A DNA stretch of 64,000 nt from an uncultured Clostridia bacterium (GCA_947630475.1 CANRHR010000005.1:1-64000), one strand, 5' to 3'. Shown: positions 1 through 7,728, counted from the stretch's first letter. The notes: generated by a model from the sequence alone, not told the origin. Numbers and translations: made by a program.

Positions 1-165
1 ATTATTAAAAAACTGGGCTTTGAATTTTTGCTCTGTTTGCTGCTGTTGGTTTGTACTGCGATTGATTGTGTACAAAGCGGTAGTATAGTAAGATTTTGTA
101 TCGCGCTTTTATGGCTTTTAATAGTCATTTGGTGCTGTATTAAAGTCATATCGGAAGATGAATAA
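1..165 (+). CDS. Small membrane protein, 3' end only
   Basis: The window opens inside a reading frame that runs 54 codons to a TAA at 163-165. The visible part has two hydrophobic stretches (about residues 8-20 and 31-46) separated by a short polar loop, and a charged tail ending in SEDE, so it is probably a small membrane protein. It lies 27 bases before an XkdX-like gene and a phage holin, so it may belong to the same phage-type lysis or tail module. I do not recognise the family, and the start is outside the window. Confidence 0.45.
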   Translation: MIKKLGFEFLLCLLLLVCTAIDCVQSGSIVRFCIALLWLLIVIWCCIKVISEDE

Positions 166-192
166 CAAAAAATATTGAAGGGAGGTGATATC

Positions 193-342
193 ATGAGTAC
201 ATACGAATTATGCAAAAGCTTGATTCAAAAGAAAAGCAGTGTTGTTACCGCTGAGAAGCTTGATGTATTTTTACTTGCAGAAAGAATAGGCGAGGAGGAG
301 TATATTGAGCTTGTAGAGCTTCTTAATGCTTCAAAGGAATAA
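193..342 (+). CDS. XkdX-like small phage protein (49 aa)
   Basis: A 49-residue protein starting at ATG 193 behind a strong GGAGGTGAT ribosome binding site. It is acidic and ends in a helix with the pattern RIGEEEYIELVELL, which resembles the 'RITxEQYxEL' tail typical of XkdX-type proteins found between tail-fibre and holin genes in Firmicutes prophages. It sits immediately upstream of a terminator and the holin, which is the usual position for that family. The molecular role of XkdX proteins is not known. The call rests on size, motif and position only. Confidence 0.5.
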   Translation: MSTYELCKSLIQKKSSVVTAEKLDVFLLAERIGEEEYIELVELLNASKE

Positions 343-349
343 TTTATCC

Positions 350-378
350 GGACGGGTTTAAAGCCCGTCCTTTTTTAA
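350..378 (+). terminator. Rho-independent terminator
   Basis: The inverted repeat GGACGGG...CCCGTCC with a short AT loop is followed by a run of T. It separates the XkdX-like gene from the lysis genes. Confidence 0.75.
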
Positions 379-428
379 GGGGGATGTTATTATGGAGAAA
401 ATTATAAACAGAGTTTATTTATGGGGGA

Positions 429-839
429 ATGGTTACGGCTTTAACTGCACTTTTTGGGCAATATTGGTTTTTATTTATTGGCTTTTTAATATGCAATATT
501 ATTGATTATGCAACGGGAATAATTAAAGCAAAATATTTTAACTGTAATGAAAATTCTAAAACAGGCGCAAAAGGTGCGTTAAAAAAGGTGTTGTATTGGG
601 TTGTTATATACCTTGCATTTTATATATCTAAAAGCTTTTCCGAAATGGGCAAGCTGATAGGTATAGATTTAAGCTTTGTTGTTATTTTCGGCTGGTTTAC
701 ATTGGCTGTATATTTGGTTAATGAAATAAGAAGTATTCTTGAAAATTTGGTAGAGATGGGTGTTAAAGTTCCATCATTTTTGATTAAAGGACTTGAAGTT
801 ACCGAAAAAGCCATTGATAAGATAACAAAAAATGAATGA
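429..839 (+). CDS. Phage holin (toxin secretion/phage lysis family), apparent 5' frameshift
   Basis: The product is a 136-residue membrane protein with the sequence features of small phage holins that release the endolysin: hydrophobic segments near residues 10-25, 54-66 and 80-97 and the conserved tail LENLVEMGVKVPSFLIKGLE. The open frame begins at ATG 429, which has only a poor ribosome binding site. A much better site (AAGGGGGATG, 378-386) precedes ATG 392 in another frame, which reads MEKIINRVYLWGN, the usual start of this holin family. The two frames would join if one G were removed from the G5 run at 423-427. Family identity is secure; whether it is functional is uncertain. Confidence 0.8.
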   Translation: MVTALTALFGQYWFLFIGFLICNIIDYATGIIKAKYFNCNENSKTGAKGALKKVLYWVVIYLAFYISKSFSEMGKLIGIDLSFVVIFGWFTLAVYLVNEIRSILENLVEMGVKVPSFLIKGLEVTEKAIDKITKNE

Positions 840-858
840 TTTTAAGGGGGATAATTTT

Positions 859-1569
859 ATGGGCAAGTTGATTTGTATAGATGCAGGATACGGGGGAATA
901 GACCCGGGAGCTTGTGGAAACGGGCTTAAAGAGAAGGATATAACATTGAAAATGGCTTTAAAAGTTGGAAGGATTTTAAGCGAATGTGATTTTGATGTTG
1001 TTTATACAAGAACAAAGGATATTTATGTGGCTTTGGGTGAAAGATGTAGGATTGCAAACAGCAGAAAATGCGATGCTTTTGTAAGTATACATGACAATTC
1101 GGCGTCAAATATATCAGCAAACGGTATTGAAACATTATGCTACACAAAGAATAATTTAGCTTATTATATACAGCAAAATTTAATTGATGAATTGAATTTG
1201 ACGGACAGGGGAGTTAAAGAGCGAAAAGACCTATATGTTTTAAATTCAACAGATATGCAGGCTGTGCTTGTGGAACTTGGGTTTATAAGCAACGCCAAAG
1301 AAGCTGAGCTTTTAAAAGATGAAAGCTTTTTAGATAAAGCGGCAAAATGCATAGCTAAAGGTATTTGCAAATATTTTAATGTGAATTATGAGGAGGTTGA
1401 TAAAATGGAGAAAGTAAAAAGGAATTATAAGTATAAAAATACAACAAAAAGTTTTGACATTATAAATTTAGACGGAAATAATTATATTGCTGTCAGGGAT
1501 TTGACAGAATTGCTAGGGAAAAAGGTGAGCTATGACAATGTAACTAAGCTTACGGTTATTGAAGATTGA
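859..1569 (+). CDS. N-acetylmuramoyl-L-alanine amidase (Amidase_3) with C-terminal copper-amine-oxidase-like domain; zinc His replaced by Tyr
   Basis: This 236-residue protein would cleave the bond between MurNAc and L-alanine in peptidoglycan, probably as the phage endolysin, since it follows the holin. ATG 859 is preferred over ATG 832 because AAGGGGG lies 9 bases before it. The Amidase_3 domain covers about residues 3-175, with Glu25, His78 (SIHDNS) and the catalytic-region Glu139 (VELGFIS). The first zinc ligand, normally His in the D-A/P-G-H-G-G motif, is Tyr11 here (DAGYGG). Residues from about 185 to the end look like a copper-amine-oxidase N-terminal (stalk) domain, usually a wall-binding or structural module. 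There is no signal peptide, as expected for holin-dependent export. Confidence 0.82.
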   Translation: MGKLICIDAGYGGIDPGACGNGLKEKDITLKMALKVGRILSECDFDVVYTRTKDIYVALGERCRIANSRKCDAFVSIHDNSASNISANGIETLCYTKNNLAYYIQQNLIDELNLTDRGVKERKDLYVLNSTDMQAVLVELGFISNAKEAELLKDESFLDKAAKCIAKGICKYFNVNYEEVDKMEKVKRNYKYKNTTKSFDIINLDGNNYIAVRDLTELLGKKVSYDNVTKLTVIED

Positions 1570-1738
1570 TTAATTACAAATAAAATAATAAAAGCAAAAA
1601 GAAGTTAAAAACAAAGCTACAAATCAATAAAATAAAAGTATAAAAAAGCCCTTTACAATAAAATACAAACAGATACTTTATTTATAAGACAATTAATTGT
1701 ATAATGTTAGGTAAATAAAAATAAGGGAGGTGATTAAA

Positions 1739-1939
1739 ATGTCAAAAGAGGAACTAAGACAACTTATAGTTGAAGCCGGTGAAAGATTGTACGGCAACCC
1801 GAACAGTCATGTACATACTGCGGCATCAATCTTTACGGCTGAGTTTCTTAATGCTGTTGAAGAACTTATATTAGAAGTTTTATGCGGTATTGAGGAAATA
1901 AAAGACGCTGAAAATACAGACGTTAATGTAAGTGATTAA
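1739..1939 (+). CDS. Small acidic protein of unknown function (66 aa)
   Basis: ATG 1739 is chosen because GGGAGGTGAT lies just before it. The product is short, largely helical and ends in an acidic tail (IKDAENTDVNVSD). A TATAAT box at 1701-1706 may be its promoter. It is followed by a strong terminator. I do not recognise a domain. It may be the last gene of the phage-like region or an unrelated chromosomal gene. Confidence 0.5.
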   Translation: MSKEELRQLIVEAGERLYGNPNSHVHTAASIFTAEFLNAVEELILEVLCGIEEIKDAENTDVNVSD

Positions 1940-1944
1940 CAAAA

Positions 1945-1985
1945 ATAAATCCTGTCCGATAAGTCTGGGCAGGATTTATTTTTAT
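1945..1985 (+). terminator. Rho-independent terminator
   Basis: The perfect 11-bp inverted repeat AATAAATCCTG / CAGGATTTATT is followed by a T-rich tract, six bases after the stop of the small acidic protein gene. Confidence 0.75.
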
Positions 1986-2096
1986 TTTAGTAGGGTTTTT
2001 GCGTTGTTTCCTTCTTTAGTGTTAAATTATACAATTAATATACAAATTTTGAAAATTTGGCTTAAATTGGCGGTTTTTTGGCGAGAAGTTTTAATG

Positions 2097-2687
2097 TTAA
2101 TTTAAAATCGCCCAATGTTCTTTACACGATTTAGAGATCGTTGGGTATTTATTGTCCCATTTTTCCGAAAATTCCTCTAATTCAAGCAATGCTATCTCTT
2201 CTGTAGTGCTGTGTATACCACCCTCTTTAAGTCAGTCATAAGGGGTTTTAAATCTTTATATGATACAAACTTTGTAGAATTCCTTATCTGATGAATGATA
2301 CAGTGCTGTATATCTGTATATCGGTTTCGGAGAATACTGCCGAAATAGCCTGTGTAAGGGTATTCTGGATATTTTTTGATCACCTGCGGCTCATAACTGC
2401 CATTTCTGTCATGAGGAATATCTAATTCCATATCTTCATAACTCTGTGCTGTTTTCTTGCTGTGTCCGTTGTTGGTATCCTTGTTTCTGTAATCATACTT
2501 AGAATATCCAAGTTCCTCGTCAAGCTTGCTGTCTAAAGTACCTTTAAGGCTCCCAGACATCATTTCTCTCATCATTGCGTTGATGTCTTTTCTATACTTT
2601 ACCGTATTATCCTTGAGATACCTTTCCATTATTTCCCTTAATGCCTGCCTTTTAAGACTTTCATTTCTCGTTCTTTTGTAACTTCAT
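2097..2687 (-). pseudogene. IS256-family (MULE-type) transposase remnant
   Basis: Pieces of an IS256-type transposase can be read on this strand. The N-terminal part (SYKRTRNESLKRQALREIM, then MMSGSLKG and DEELGYSKYDYRNKD) is followed directly by a late segment (CIIHQIRNSTKFVSYKDLKP) and, in a shifted frame, by the typical C-terminus (LEEFSEKWDNKYPTISKS). Most of the catalytic core between the KKYPEYP segment and the HQIRN segment is missing, and there are frame breaks near the start (an extra base after the ATG at 2687) and near 2190. The longest intact stretch (2192-2629) encodes 145 residues. The sequence GGTTTACACAAT near 2733-2744 resembles an IS256 terminal repeat. The element is dead. 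Confidence 0.85.
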
Positions 2688-2774
2688 AAATAAAACCTCC
2701 AAACTAATATTTTTATTATTTACCAGTTTAGAGGTTTACACAATCTTTGGGATTAACCCTCTTTAGATTTTTTA

Positions 2775-2805
2775 GGGTACTTACTACAACCAACGGTAAG
2801 TACCC
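2775..2805. repeat. 10-bp perfect hairpin between IS remnant and HD gene
   Basis: GGGTACTTAC and GTAAGTACCC form a perfect 10-bp stem around an 11-base loop containing ACCAACG. It lacks a T-run. The sequence GTACTTAC recurs inside repeat family B at 24890-24905, so this may be a fragment of that family. Confidence 0.45.
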
Positions 2806-2834
2806 GTATCTTAAGCATACTAATAGGCAGGGCT

Positions 2835-3338
2835 TTATTTTTTTGTTAAATACATTTCTTCCAAAAGCCTTATTCCTTCTTTGGTTTTAAATATTTTTTC
2901 TTTTATGCTTAATATCGCTTCTTGGCTTAGCATATCTTCATAGATGTTAACAAGAAAATCAGCTTCAACCAAAATCTGATAATCAATACCGTTAATATTT
3001 TCGTATGTATGGTGATGAGCTATCAAATAGCATATTCTTTCGATGTCGGCTTTTTCATATCCGCTTTGTTCAAGCATAATTTTTGCAGGCTCAACGCCTT
3101 CACGCTGCTGATATATCCCATCGCTTGAGCCGTATTTTTTAACGGAGGGCTTTATGCCTATATCATGAACCAAAGCAGCGCTTTTTAAAATGAATTTTGT
3201 ATGCTCATCAAGCCCTTGAGCCTCTGCTATAAATTCTGCAAAGGCATAAACCTTTAAAAAATGCTGCACTCTTTTCGGAACAGATCTTTCATATTCAGTC
3301 ATTTTATTAAAAACAGTATTTATTTTGTCGCTGTACAT
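2835..3338 (-). CDS. HD-domain protein (predicted phosphohydrolase)
   Basis: The 167-residue protein carries the HD-superfamily metal-binding pattern: His26 (RVQHF), His58-Asp59 (LVHDIG), the His cluster 108-110 (AHHHTY) and Asp127 (VEADFL). HD proteins of this size usually hydrolyse phosphate esters of nucleotides or related small molecules, but the substrate cannot be read from the sequence. It is cytoplasmic, with no signal or membrane segment. It stands between an IS relic and a flagellar gene read in the same direction, with a hairpin in between, so it is probably transcribed separately. Confidence 0.8.
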   Translation of the reverse strand: MYSDKINTVFNKMTEYERSVPKRVQHFLKVYAFAEFIAEAQGLDEHTKFILKSAALVHDIGIKPSVKKYGSSDGIYQQREGVEPAKIMLEQSGYEKADIERICYLIAHHHTYENINGIDYQILVEADFLVNIYEDMLSQEAILSIKEKIFKTKEGIRLLEEMYLTKK

Positions 3339-3368
3339 TTTTTCTCCTTATACCTTACTATATTGTAA

Positions 3369-3409
3369 AACGGCACTTCGCAAAACAAAGATGTTTCCGA
3401 AATGCCGTT
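3369..3409 (-). terminator. Hairpin terminator of the FliD-like gene
   Basis: AACGGCA ... TGCCGTT arms, extended by a TTCG/CGAA pairing, lie five bases past the stop codon of the gene at 3415. The T-run in that direction is short, so efficiency is uncertain. Confidence 0.55.
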
Positions 3410-3414
3410 AATTT

Positions 3415-4719
3415 TTAGAATAATGCATCAAAAAGCGCGCTTGTTGTAATATAGTTAAAATAGGATTTTCTAAAGCTTGAAGAGCCCATAAGCTTGCTGT
3501 ATTCTGATGCATAAGAAGAATAATAAGATGAATCTGAAGAAACCATCTCTTCTTTTGCGGAAGCGCTTACAAATTTGGTCGGATCAGACTCAACCTGAGA
3601 TGCAATGCGATCAACACGATTTACAAAACCGTAATTTGCGCCGGCATCGTTTGTAAAGAACTTCTCAAGATCGCCGTTATCGGCAGCTTTTTTCATTTTA
3701 TCCTCATCAATTTTAAGGTAGCCGTTTTCATCCGTAGAGATTCCTATTCTTTCAAGAGAACTTGAATAAGCCGCAACAAGCCCGACAAGCTTGCTTTGAA
3801 GCTGAAGTGAACCTAAGTCATCATAATCCCTTGCAGTATCGTAAAGCTCGTTAAATCCGTTTACAAATGACCTTGCTGCATTTATTCCGCTTGTCTGATT
3901 CTTTGAATATGTTAATTTTGCAGGCTCATCGGTCACTTCTTTAAGGTTTAATGTAAGCTCGTCATCAATCTTTATTTTGTTTGTTGATGATGTTTGATCC
4001 TCGCCTGAGTTAATTGAATAAACAGCATCCTGCGCCTCTTGTGATACATTTGTAATACCCAGATCTTCCGCCAAAGCTCCGGAAACTGTAAAATCGTTGT
4101 CTTTTCCGCTTTCGCCCTTTAATACAAGGCGTGAATTTCCTTTTGAATCCTTTTCGATGCTTGCGGTTATACCCATCTTAGCGGAATTGATCTTGTCGGC
4201 AACTTTTTGCTGAACATCAAGATTGGAAAGGGAAGAGCCTGTTGAAACATAAAAATTCTTTTTTGTTCCATCGGCTGTTTTGATGCTGAATGATGTGCTT
4301 CTTACAGTGGAAGCATTTGAATTAAGCTTCTTTCCTTCATTAATCTGACTTTTAGCCAAAGATTTAACTTCAACTGTCATATCCTTCAGCTTGTCTTTTC
4401 CGGTATAATCAACACCTACAGCGTTAGAGCTGCTGTTATAGCTTATCTTGTTCCATATTGATTTGTCTTGGGCTGTTTTTATTGCAGACCTAAGACCGGA
4501 TGAAGCTTTTTTAATACCGACAAGATATGAGCTTAAGCTTGAGGATGTTTTTGAAGTATTAACCCCATAATAGCTGCCGTAATTAGATGATGAATAAATT
4601 GAAGAAAGCAGACTTTGAGTTGAAATACTGCTTTTAGATGATGTTCCGTAAAGTGATGACAATAAACTTGTAGTTGAATTGTAGCTTGAATTATAGCTAA
4701 AAATACCATTGGTTGACAT
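3415..4719 (-). CDS. FliD-like flagellar filament cap / hook-associated protein
   Basis: ATG 4719 is chosen because AGGAGGTGAT lies at the right distance; an in-frame GTG nine bases upstream is part of that ribosome binding site. The 434-residue product has a long Ser/Tyr-rich N-terminus (about 1-60), then a region matching FliD proteins: SLAKSQINEG, ADKINSAKMGITASI and the C-terminal RSFVNGFNELYDTARDYDDLG and GISTDENGYLKIDEDKMKKA. FliD caps the growing flagellar filament. The N-terminus is unlike the usual short FliD start, and the protein may be a FliD paralogue acting as a hook-filament or cap protein. A perfect sigma-28-type promoter lies upstream, in line with late flagellar expression. 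Confidence 0.75.
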   Translation of the reverse strand: MSTNGIFSYNSSYNSTTSLLSSLYGTSSKSSISTQSLLSSIYSSSNYGSYYGVNTSKTSSSLSSYLVGIKKASSGLRSAIKTAQDKSIWNKISYNSSSNAVGVDYTGKDKLKDMTVEVKSLAKSQINEGKKLNSNASTVRSTSFSIKTADGTKKNFYVSTGSSLSNLDVQQKVADKINSAKMGITASIEKDSKGNSRLVLKGESGKDNDFTVSGALAEDLGITNVSQEAQDAVYSINSGEDQTSSTNKIKIDDELTLNLKEVTDEPAKLTYSKNQTSGINAARSFVNGFNELYDTARDYDDLGSLQLQSKLVGLVAAYSSSLERIGISTDENGYLKIDEDKMKKAADNGDLEKFFTNDAGANYGFVNRVDRIASQVESDPTKFVSASAKEEMVSSDSSYYSSYASEYSKLMGSSSFRKSYFNYITTSALFDALF

Positions 4720-4759
4720 AATAATCACCTCCTAAATAAAGTCATACCTTACACTTAAT

Positions 4760-4786
4760 ATATCGGCATAAAAAAGGTTTTTTTTA
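4760..4786 (-). promoter_or_regulatory. Sigma-28 (SigD/FliA-type) promoter
   Basis: On the minus strand the sequence is TAAA, 15 bases, GCCGATAT, an exact match to the Bacillus SigD consensus. It lies about 40 bases before the FliD-like start. The 46-base neighbourhood is closely similar to the promoter inside the putative invertible segment at 36885-36929. Confidence 0.85.
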
Positions 4787-4886
4787 ACGCCTGCCTGTAA
4801 ATAAATTTTTAAGACTGCATTTTAACAAATTACAACTTATAGGCATATAGTATAATAAATTTTAAATTTATAGGAGAATAAACATT

Positions 4887-5780
4887 ATGTATCCATATAG
4901 TATGAATTTAAGGACGAGAAGGAATATTAAAGCACAGCTTAACAAAAAACCGCTTATCGGCACGCCGTCTGCAAATGATGGAAATTTGGATCCGGATAGC
5001 GGTATGAGCGGAAATAACAACTCTAATAATACTTCTGATAATAATTTAAATAATAATAACGATTATAATAACGGAAATAATGGAAGTTATAATAATGGTT
5101 ATAACAACGGCTGCAATAACGGCACAGCCAACAATAATGGCTATACCAACGGCTATAATAATGGCACAACCAACAACGGTTATACAAACGGAGCCAATAA
5201 CGGCACAGCCAACAATAATGGTTATACCAACGGCTATAATAACGGCACAGCCAACAATAATGGCTATGCCAACGGCTATAATAACGGCACAGCCAACAAC
5301 GGTTATACCAACGGCGCCAATAACGGCACAGCCAATAACAGTGATAATACAACAGCATCAAGACCTGTTGTAAACAGATATATTTTAGAGATGCTCAAAT
5401 CCGCATTATCGGATGAGGCAGCCGATGCGGATTATTATGAAAGGCTTGCCAAGCTTGTAGAGTGCCCTCAGGATAATGAGCTTATTAATAAAATCAAAAA
5501 CGATGAAATTAAGCACTATAACATTTTAAGCAATATTTATTATGAGCTTACAGGCTCAAGGCCCGAAGATGCCGAATATGAGGTAATAGAGATTAAGCCT
5601 GATATTTCGGAAAACTTTGCCTCTTCAATAATATCAGAGCTTGAAAGCGCTGCATTTTACAACAAGCTTTTGGTTTCTTTCTTAAATATTGAGCTTAGAG
5701 ATTGGTTTAATGAAATAATGACTGATGAACAGGCTCATGCTCAAATTATGAATTATCTTTTCTCAAAATATACAAAATAA
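4887..5780 (+). CDS. Asn/Gly/Tyr-repeat protein with C-terminal ferritin-like domain
   Basis: The 297-residue protein starts at ATG 4887 behind TAGGAGAA. Residues about 45-155 are a low-complexity linker of units like NGYNNGTANN, encoded by near-identical tandem DNA repeats. Residues about 160-297 form a four-helix ferritin-like domain with the iron-ligand-type motifs DEAADADYYE, DEIKHY, ELESAAFYN and DEQAHAQ, similar to rubrerythrin-like or spore-coat-associated ferritin-like proteins of Clostridia. Such domains bind a di-iron centre. There is no signal peptide. A role in spore coat or oxidative defence is a guess from family resemblance only. Confidence 0.7.
   Translation: MYPYSMNLRTRRNIKAQLNKKPLIGTPSANDGNLDPDSGMSGNNNSNNTSDNNLNNNNDYNNGNNGSYNNGYNNGCNNGTANNNGYTNGYNNGTTNNGYTNGANNGTANNNGYTNGYNNGTANNNGYANGYNNGTANNGYTNGANNGTANNSDNTTASRPVVNRYILEMLKSALSDEAADADYYERLAKLVECPQDNELINKIKNDEIKHYNILSNIYYELTGSRPEDAEYEVIEIKPDISENFASSIISELESAAFYNKLLVSFLNIELRDWFNEIMTDEQAHAQIMNYLFSKYTK
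5097..5340 (+). repeat. Coding tandem repeats of about 39-42 bp
   Basis: About six units of the type AACGGCTATAATAACGGC + ACAGCCAACAA(TAAT)GG follow one another in frame and encode the Asn/Gly-rich linker of the ferritin-like protein. Unit length alternates between 39 and 42 bases. Confidence 0.85.
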
Positions 5781-5868
5781 ATCATATAAAGGCAGTTTCC
5801 GAAAATGATTTTTTGTATATTTGTAGAATTGTGATAAAAGTCATTGTCTGCTGTAATTAACAGCTTTT

Positions 5869-5902
5869 AAAATCCCTTCCGACTTAACGGCAGGGATTTT
5901 TG
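5869..5902. terminator. Bidirectional terminator
   Basis: AAAATCCCT-CCG ... CGG-AGGGATTTTT forms a stem followed by T-runs on both strands, between the convergent ferritin-like and lipoprotein genes. Confidence 0.75.
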
Positions 5903-5918
5903 ATTGGTTAATTAAAAG

Positions 5919-6383
5919 CTATAACGACTCATCAAATATTTTTTTTGCCTGTTCATTTTTTTCTCCTACGTATAAAAGCACATAGGTATCTTTGGTTTTT
6001 AAAATATGCTCTTCCACCTTTTTTGCTTCATCCGGGTTGGATTCCCAAGTATTTGTAAGGCCAACAAGCACAGACGACAATGCTCTTTCCACATCTTGAA
6101 CTGTTTTTGTATCCTTTGCTTTAACGAGTATTATTTTATCCGCCTGTTCTTTTGTTGCGGAAGATACAGCCATAGCTTGTGTAAAATCATCTGTTGAGAG
6201 CAAAAATTGCTCTGCATTTTCCTGCTTTGTCAAATCCAGATATTGGGGTGATTCAAGCTCTGCGTTTTCGGCAAGCTTTTCAACAACCTCCTCAACGGAT
6301 ACGTCCTTTGCCTGTGGCTTAGAGCAACCCACAAATGTAATCAGCAAAAGTATGGACAAGTTTTTTAATTTTTTTATTTTCAT
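5919..6383 (-). CDS. Small lipoprotein, DUF4358-like
   Basis: The product is 154 residues long. It has a lipoprotein signal peptide with a lipobox ending at Cys20 (ITFVGC), so it should be anchored to the outer face of the membrane. The rest is acidic and helical, with a hydrophobic VLLYVGE strand near the end; the pattern resembles DUF4358 proteins common in Clostridia. Function unknown. A GAGGTG site precedes the ATG at 6383. It is convergent with the ferritin-like gene and has no co-directional partner. Confidence 0.65.
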   Translation of the reverse strand: MKIKKLKNLSILLLITFVGCSKPQAKDVSVEEVVEKLAENAELESPQYLDLTKQENAEQFLLSTDDFTQAMAVSSATKEQADKIILVKAKDTKTVQDVERALSSVLVGLTNTWESNPDEAKKVEEHILKTKDTYVLLYVGEKNEQAKKIFDESL

Positions 6384-6699
6384 ATATCATTGCACCTCTT
6401 TTTTATATTAAGCATTATTGCTTATTTTTCTCAGTTTTATAATTTATATACATAGACACACCTTTTTTGTGTTATAAAATATATTTTTTAATCTGATTTT
6501 TTTAAAATAAAAATTGATAAAATTTGATTTATATGATAAAATATTCATAGTTTTAAAATACAAATCGGATTTCGTATTTTAAAACTGATGCAAATTAAAA
6601 TTTCTTTATATTAATAATTTAGAAAAGGGTTAAATTTTAATAATATACTCATTCATAATATTTTTATTATAATGATAAATTTTTATTTTTAAGCAGGTG
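6384..6699. other. AT-rich gap with one possible promoter
   Basis: No gene is visible in these bases. The sequence is strongly AT-rich compared with the flanks. TTGATA (6514-6519), 17 bases and TAAAAT (6537-6542) form a good sigma-A-type promoter reading to the right, toward the short reading frames at 6700-7284. Confidence 0.5.
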
Positions 6700-6872
6700 T
6701 TGATTATAAAGAAGAAATACAATAAAACTTTAACTTTTACAGATATTTTCCCCGCAATAAGTCAATATTATGATATAAGTGTTTGTGAATTGGGCTGCAG
6801 TTGAAGTCACATATTAATTGTATAGACGGAACTGATAAAGGAATTCTTCCAAGTTTTACATTAACAAATTAA
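6700..6872 (+). pseudogene. Short orphan reading frame, possibly frame-broken
   Basis: From TTG 6700, behind CAGGTG, 34 codons read LIIKKKYNKTLTFTDIFPAI and so on to VCELGCS before a TGA. A second frame continues from the same point (LKSHINCIDGTDKGIL) to a TAA at 6870-6872. This suggests either a very small peptide with two Cys residues or the remains of a longer gene broken by an indel. I do not recognise it. Confidence 0.25.
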
Positions 6873-6891
6873 TTTTAATGGGTATAATTTT

Positions 6892-7284
6892 ATGGAATTA
6901 ACAAACAATAAAAATTTAGATACATTTTTTGAGTTAATAAGTAAAATTTTTTATTATACATTAAACAAAGGTTTTGTTGCTATAAATGTAAATGATTATA
7001 TATTTGAAAGTTTTTTTTCAGATGTAATTTTCAAATTTGGATTTGAACTTATACAAAATGGATATGAACCAAGTATTATTAATATTTTACTTAATGCTAA
7101 AGCTGAATATATAATAAAAAATAATAATATTTCAGAATATGAAATATTGGAAATAAAACTTCTGATAAATATTATTTCATTAATTCAAGAACAAAAAGTA
7201 GAACAATTTTTAAATATTATCAATCAATTGTATTCCATATCTAAAAGAAGTATTATTGAAGAAATGTTTAAGAAGTATATGTAA
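6892..7284 (+). CDS. Orphan AT-rich protein of unknown function (130 aa)
   Basis: The 130-residue product is rich in Ile, Asn and Phe and is encoded by DNA much richer in A and T than the neighbouring genes, which suggests recent acquisition. It starts at ATG 6892 with no strong ribosome binding site. The stretch KFGFELIQNGYEPSIINILL faintly recalls the cytoplasmic part of MotA-type stator proteins (LQLVVDGxDPELIREIL), but there is no membrane region, so I do not assign that function. It is followed by a strong hairpin. Confidence 0.4.
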   Translation: MELTNNKNLDTFFELISKIFYYTLNKGFVAINVNDYIFESFFSDVIFKFGFELIQNGYEPSIINILLNAKAEYIIKNNNISEYEILEIKLLINIISLIQEQKVEQFLNIINQLYSISKRSIIEEMFKKYM

Positions 7285-7300
7285 TAATTTAACCAACCAG

Positions 7301-7333
7301 TAAGTCCCCATCGCACTAAGAGGTGGGGACTTA
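7301..7333 (+). terminator. Terminator-like hairpin
   Basis: TAAGTCCCCA / TGGGGACTTA is a perfect 10-bp stem, followed by TTGTTGTTTT, 16 bases after the orphan gene. Its shape resembles the hairpins that frame family A repeats, and a family A end follows at 7355. Confidence 0.65.
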
Positions 7334-7354
7334 TTGTTGTTTTGCAAGAAATTG

Positions 7355-7369
7355 CAGACTGTCAATAAA
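7355..7369 (+). repeat. Fragment of repeat family A (left end)
   Basis: CAGACTGTCAATAAA matches the left end of the family A copies at 14385 and 21190. The rest of the element is absent. The remainder of the gap 7285-7728 holds only AT-rich sequence and a possible promoter. Confidence 0.55.
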
Positions 7370-7671
7370 CCCAACTTTGCCAAGCTTATAAGCTTTTATA
7401 GTCAAACTACTTGAAACCTTGAACAATTTTGGCGGATAAAAATAATTTTTGCTTCGCCTCTTTTTTTCCATTTTCATGTTGATTGATATATATACATAGA
7501 CACACCTTTTTTAATTTAGAATATATTATAATTAGAACAACCCAAAAGAATAATATATAAAAATTCCAAAGGTCGGTTCTTTATAAATCAAAAAAATACA
7601 GATAAAGCCCGATCTTTGTTTATATAGCGCTGCTCCAATAAGCTTGAAGCGGCGCATTTAACAGTTGACAC

Positions 7672-7700
7672 TTGAAATAGGGCATAAAAAATGATAGTAT
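7672..7700 (+). promoter_or_regulatory. Possible sigma-A promoter for the phosphatase gene
   Basis: TTGAAA, 17 bases, TAGTAT, located 29 bases before the ATG at 7729. The -10 box matches the consensus at four of six positions. Confidence 0.35.
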
Positions 7701-7728
7701 ACATAAAAACAAATGAGGAGGATTTAAA

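Noticed and set aside
5097-5340. Regular direct repeats that could suggest a CRISPR array
   Set aside because: The repeats are contiguous, lack unique spacers, stay in one reading frame and encode a low-complexity protein arm.
5023-5361. Long open frame antisense to the ferritin-like gene
   Set aside because: It is a shadow of the repetitive region, rich in Tyr, Trp and Cys, with no ribosome binding site.
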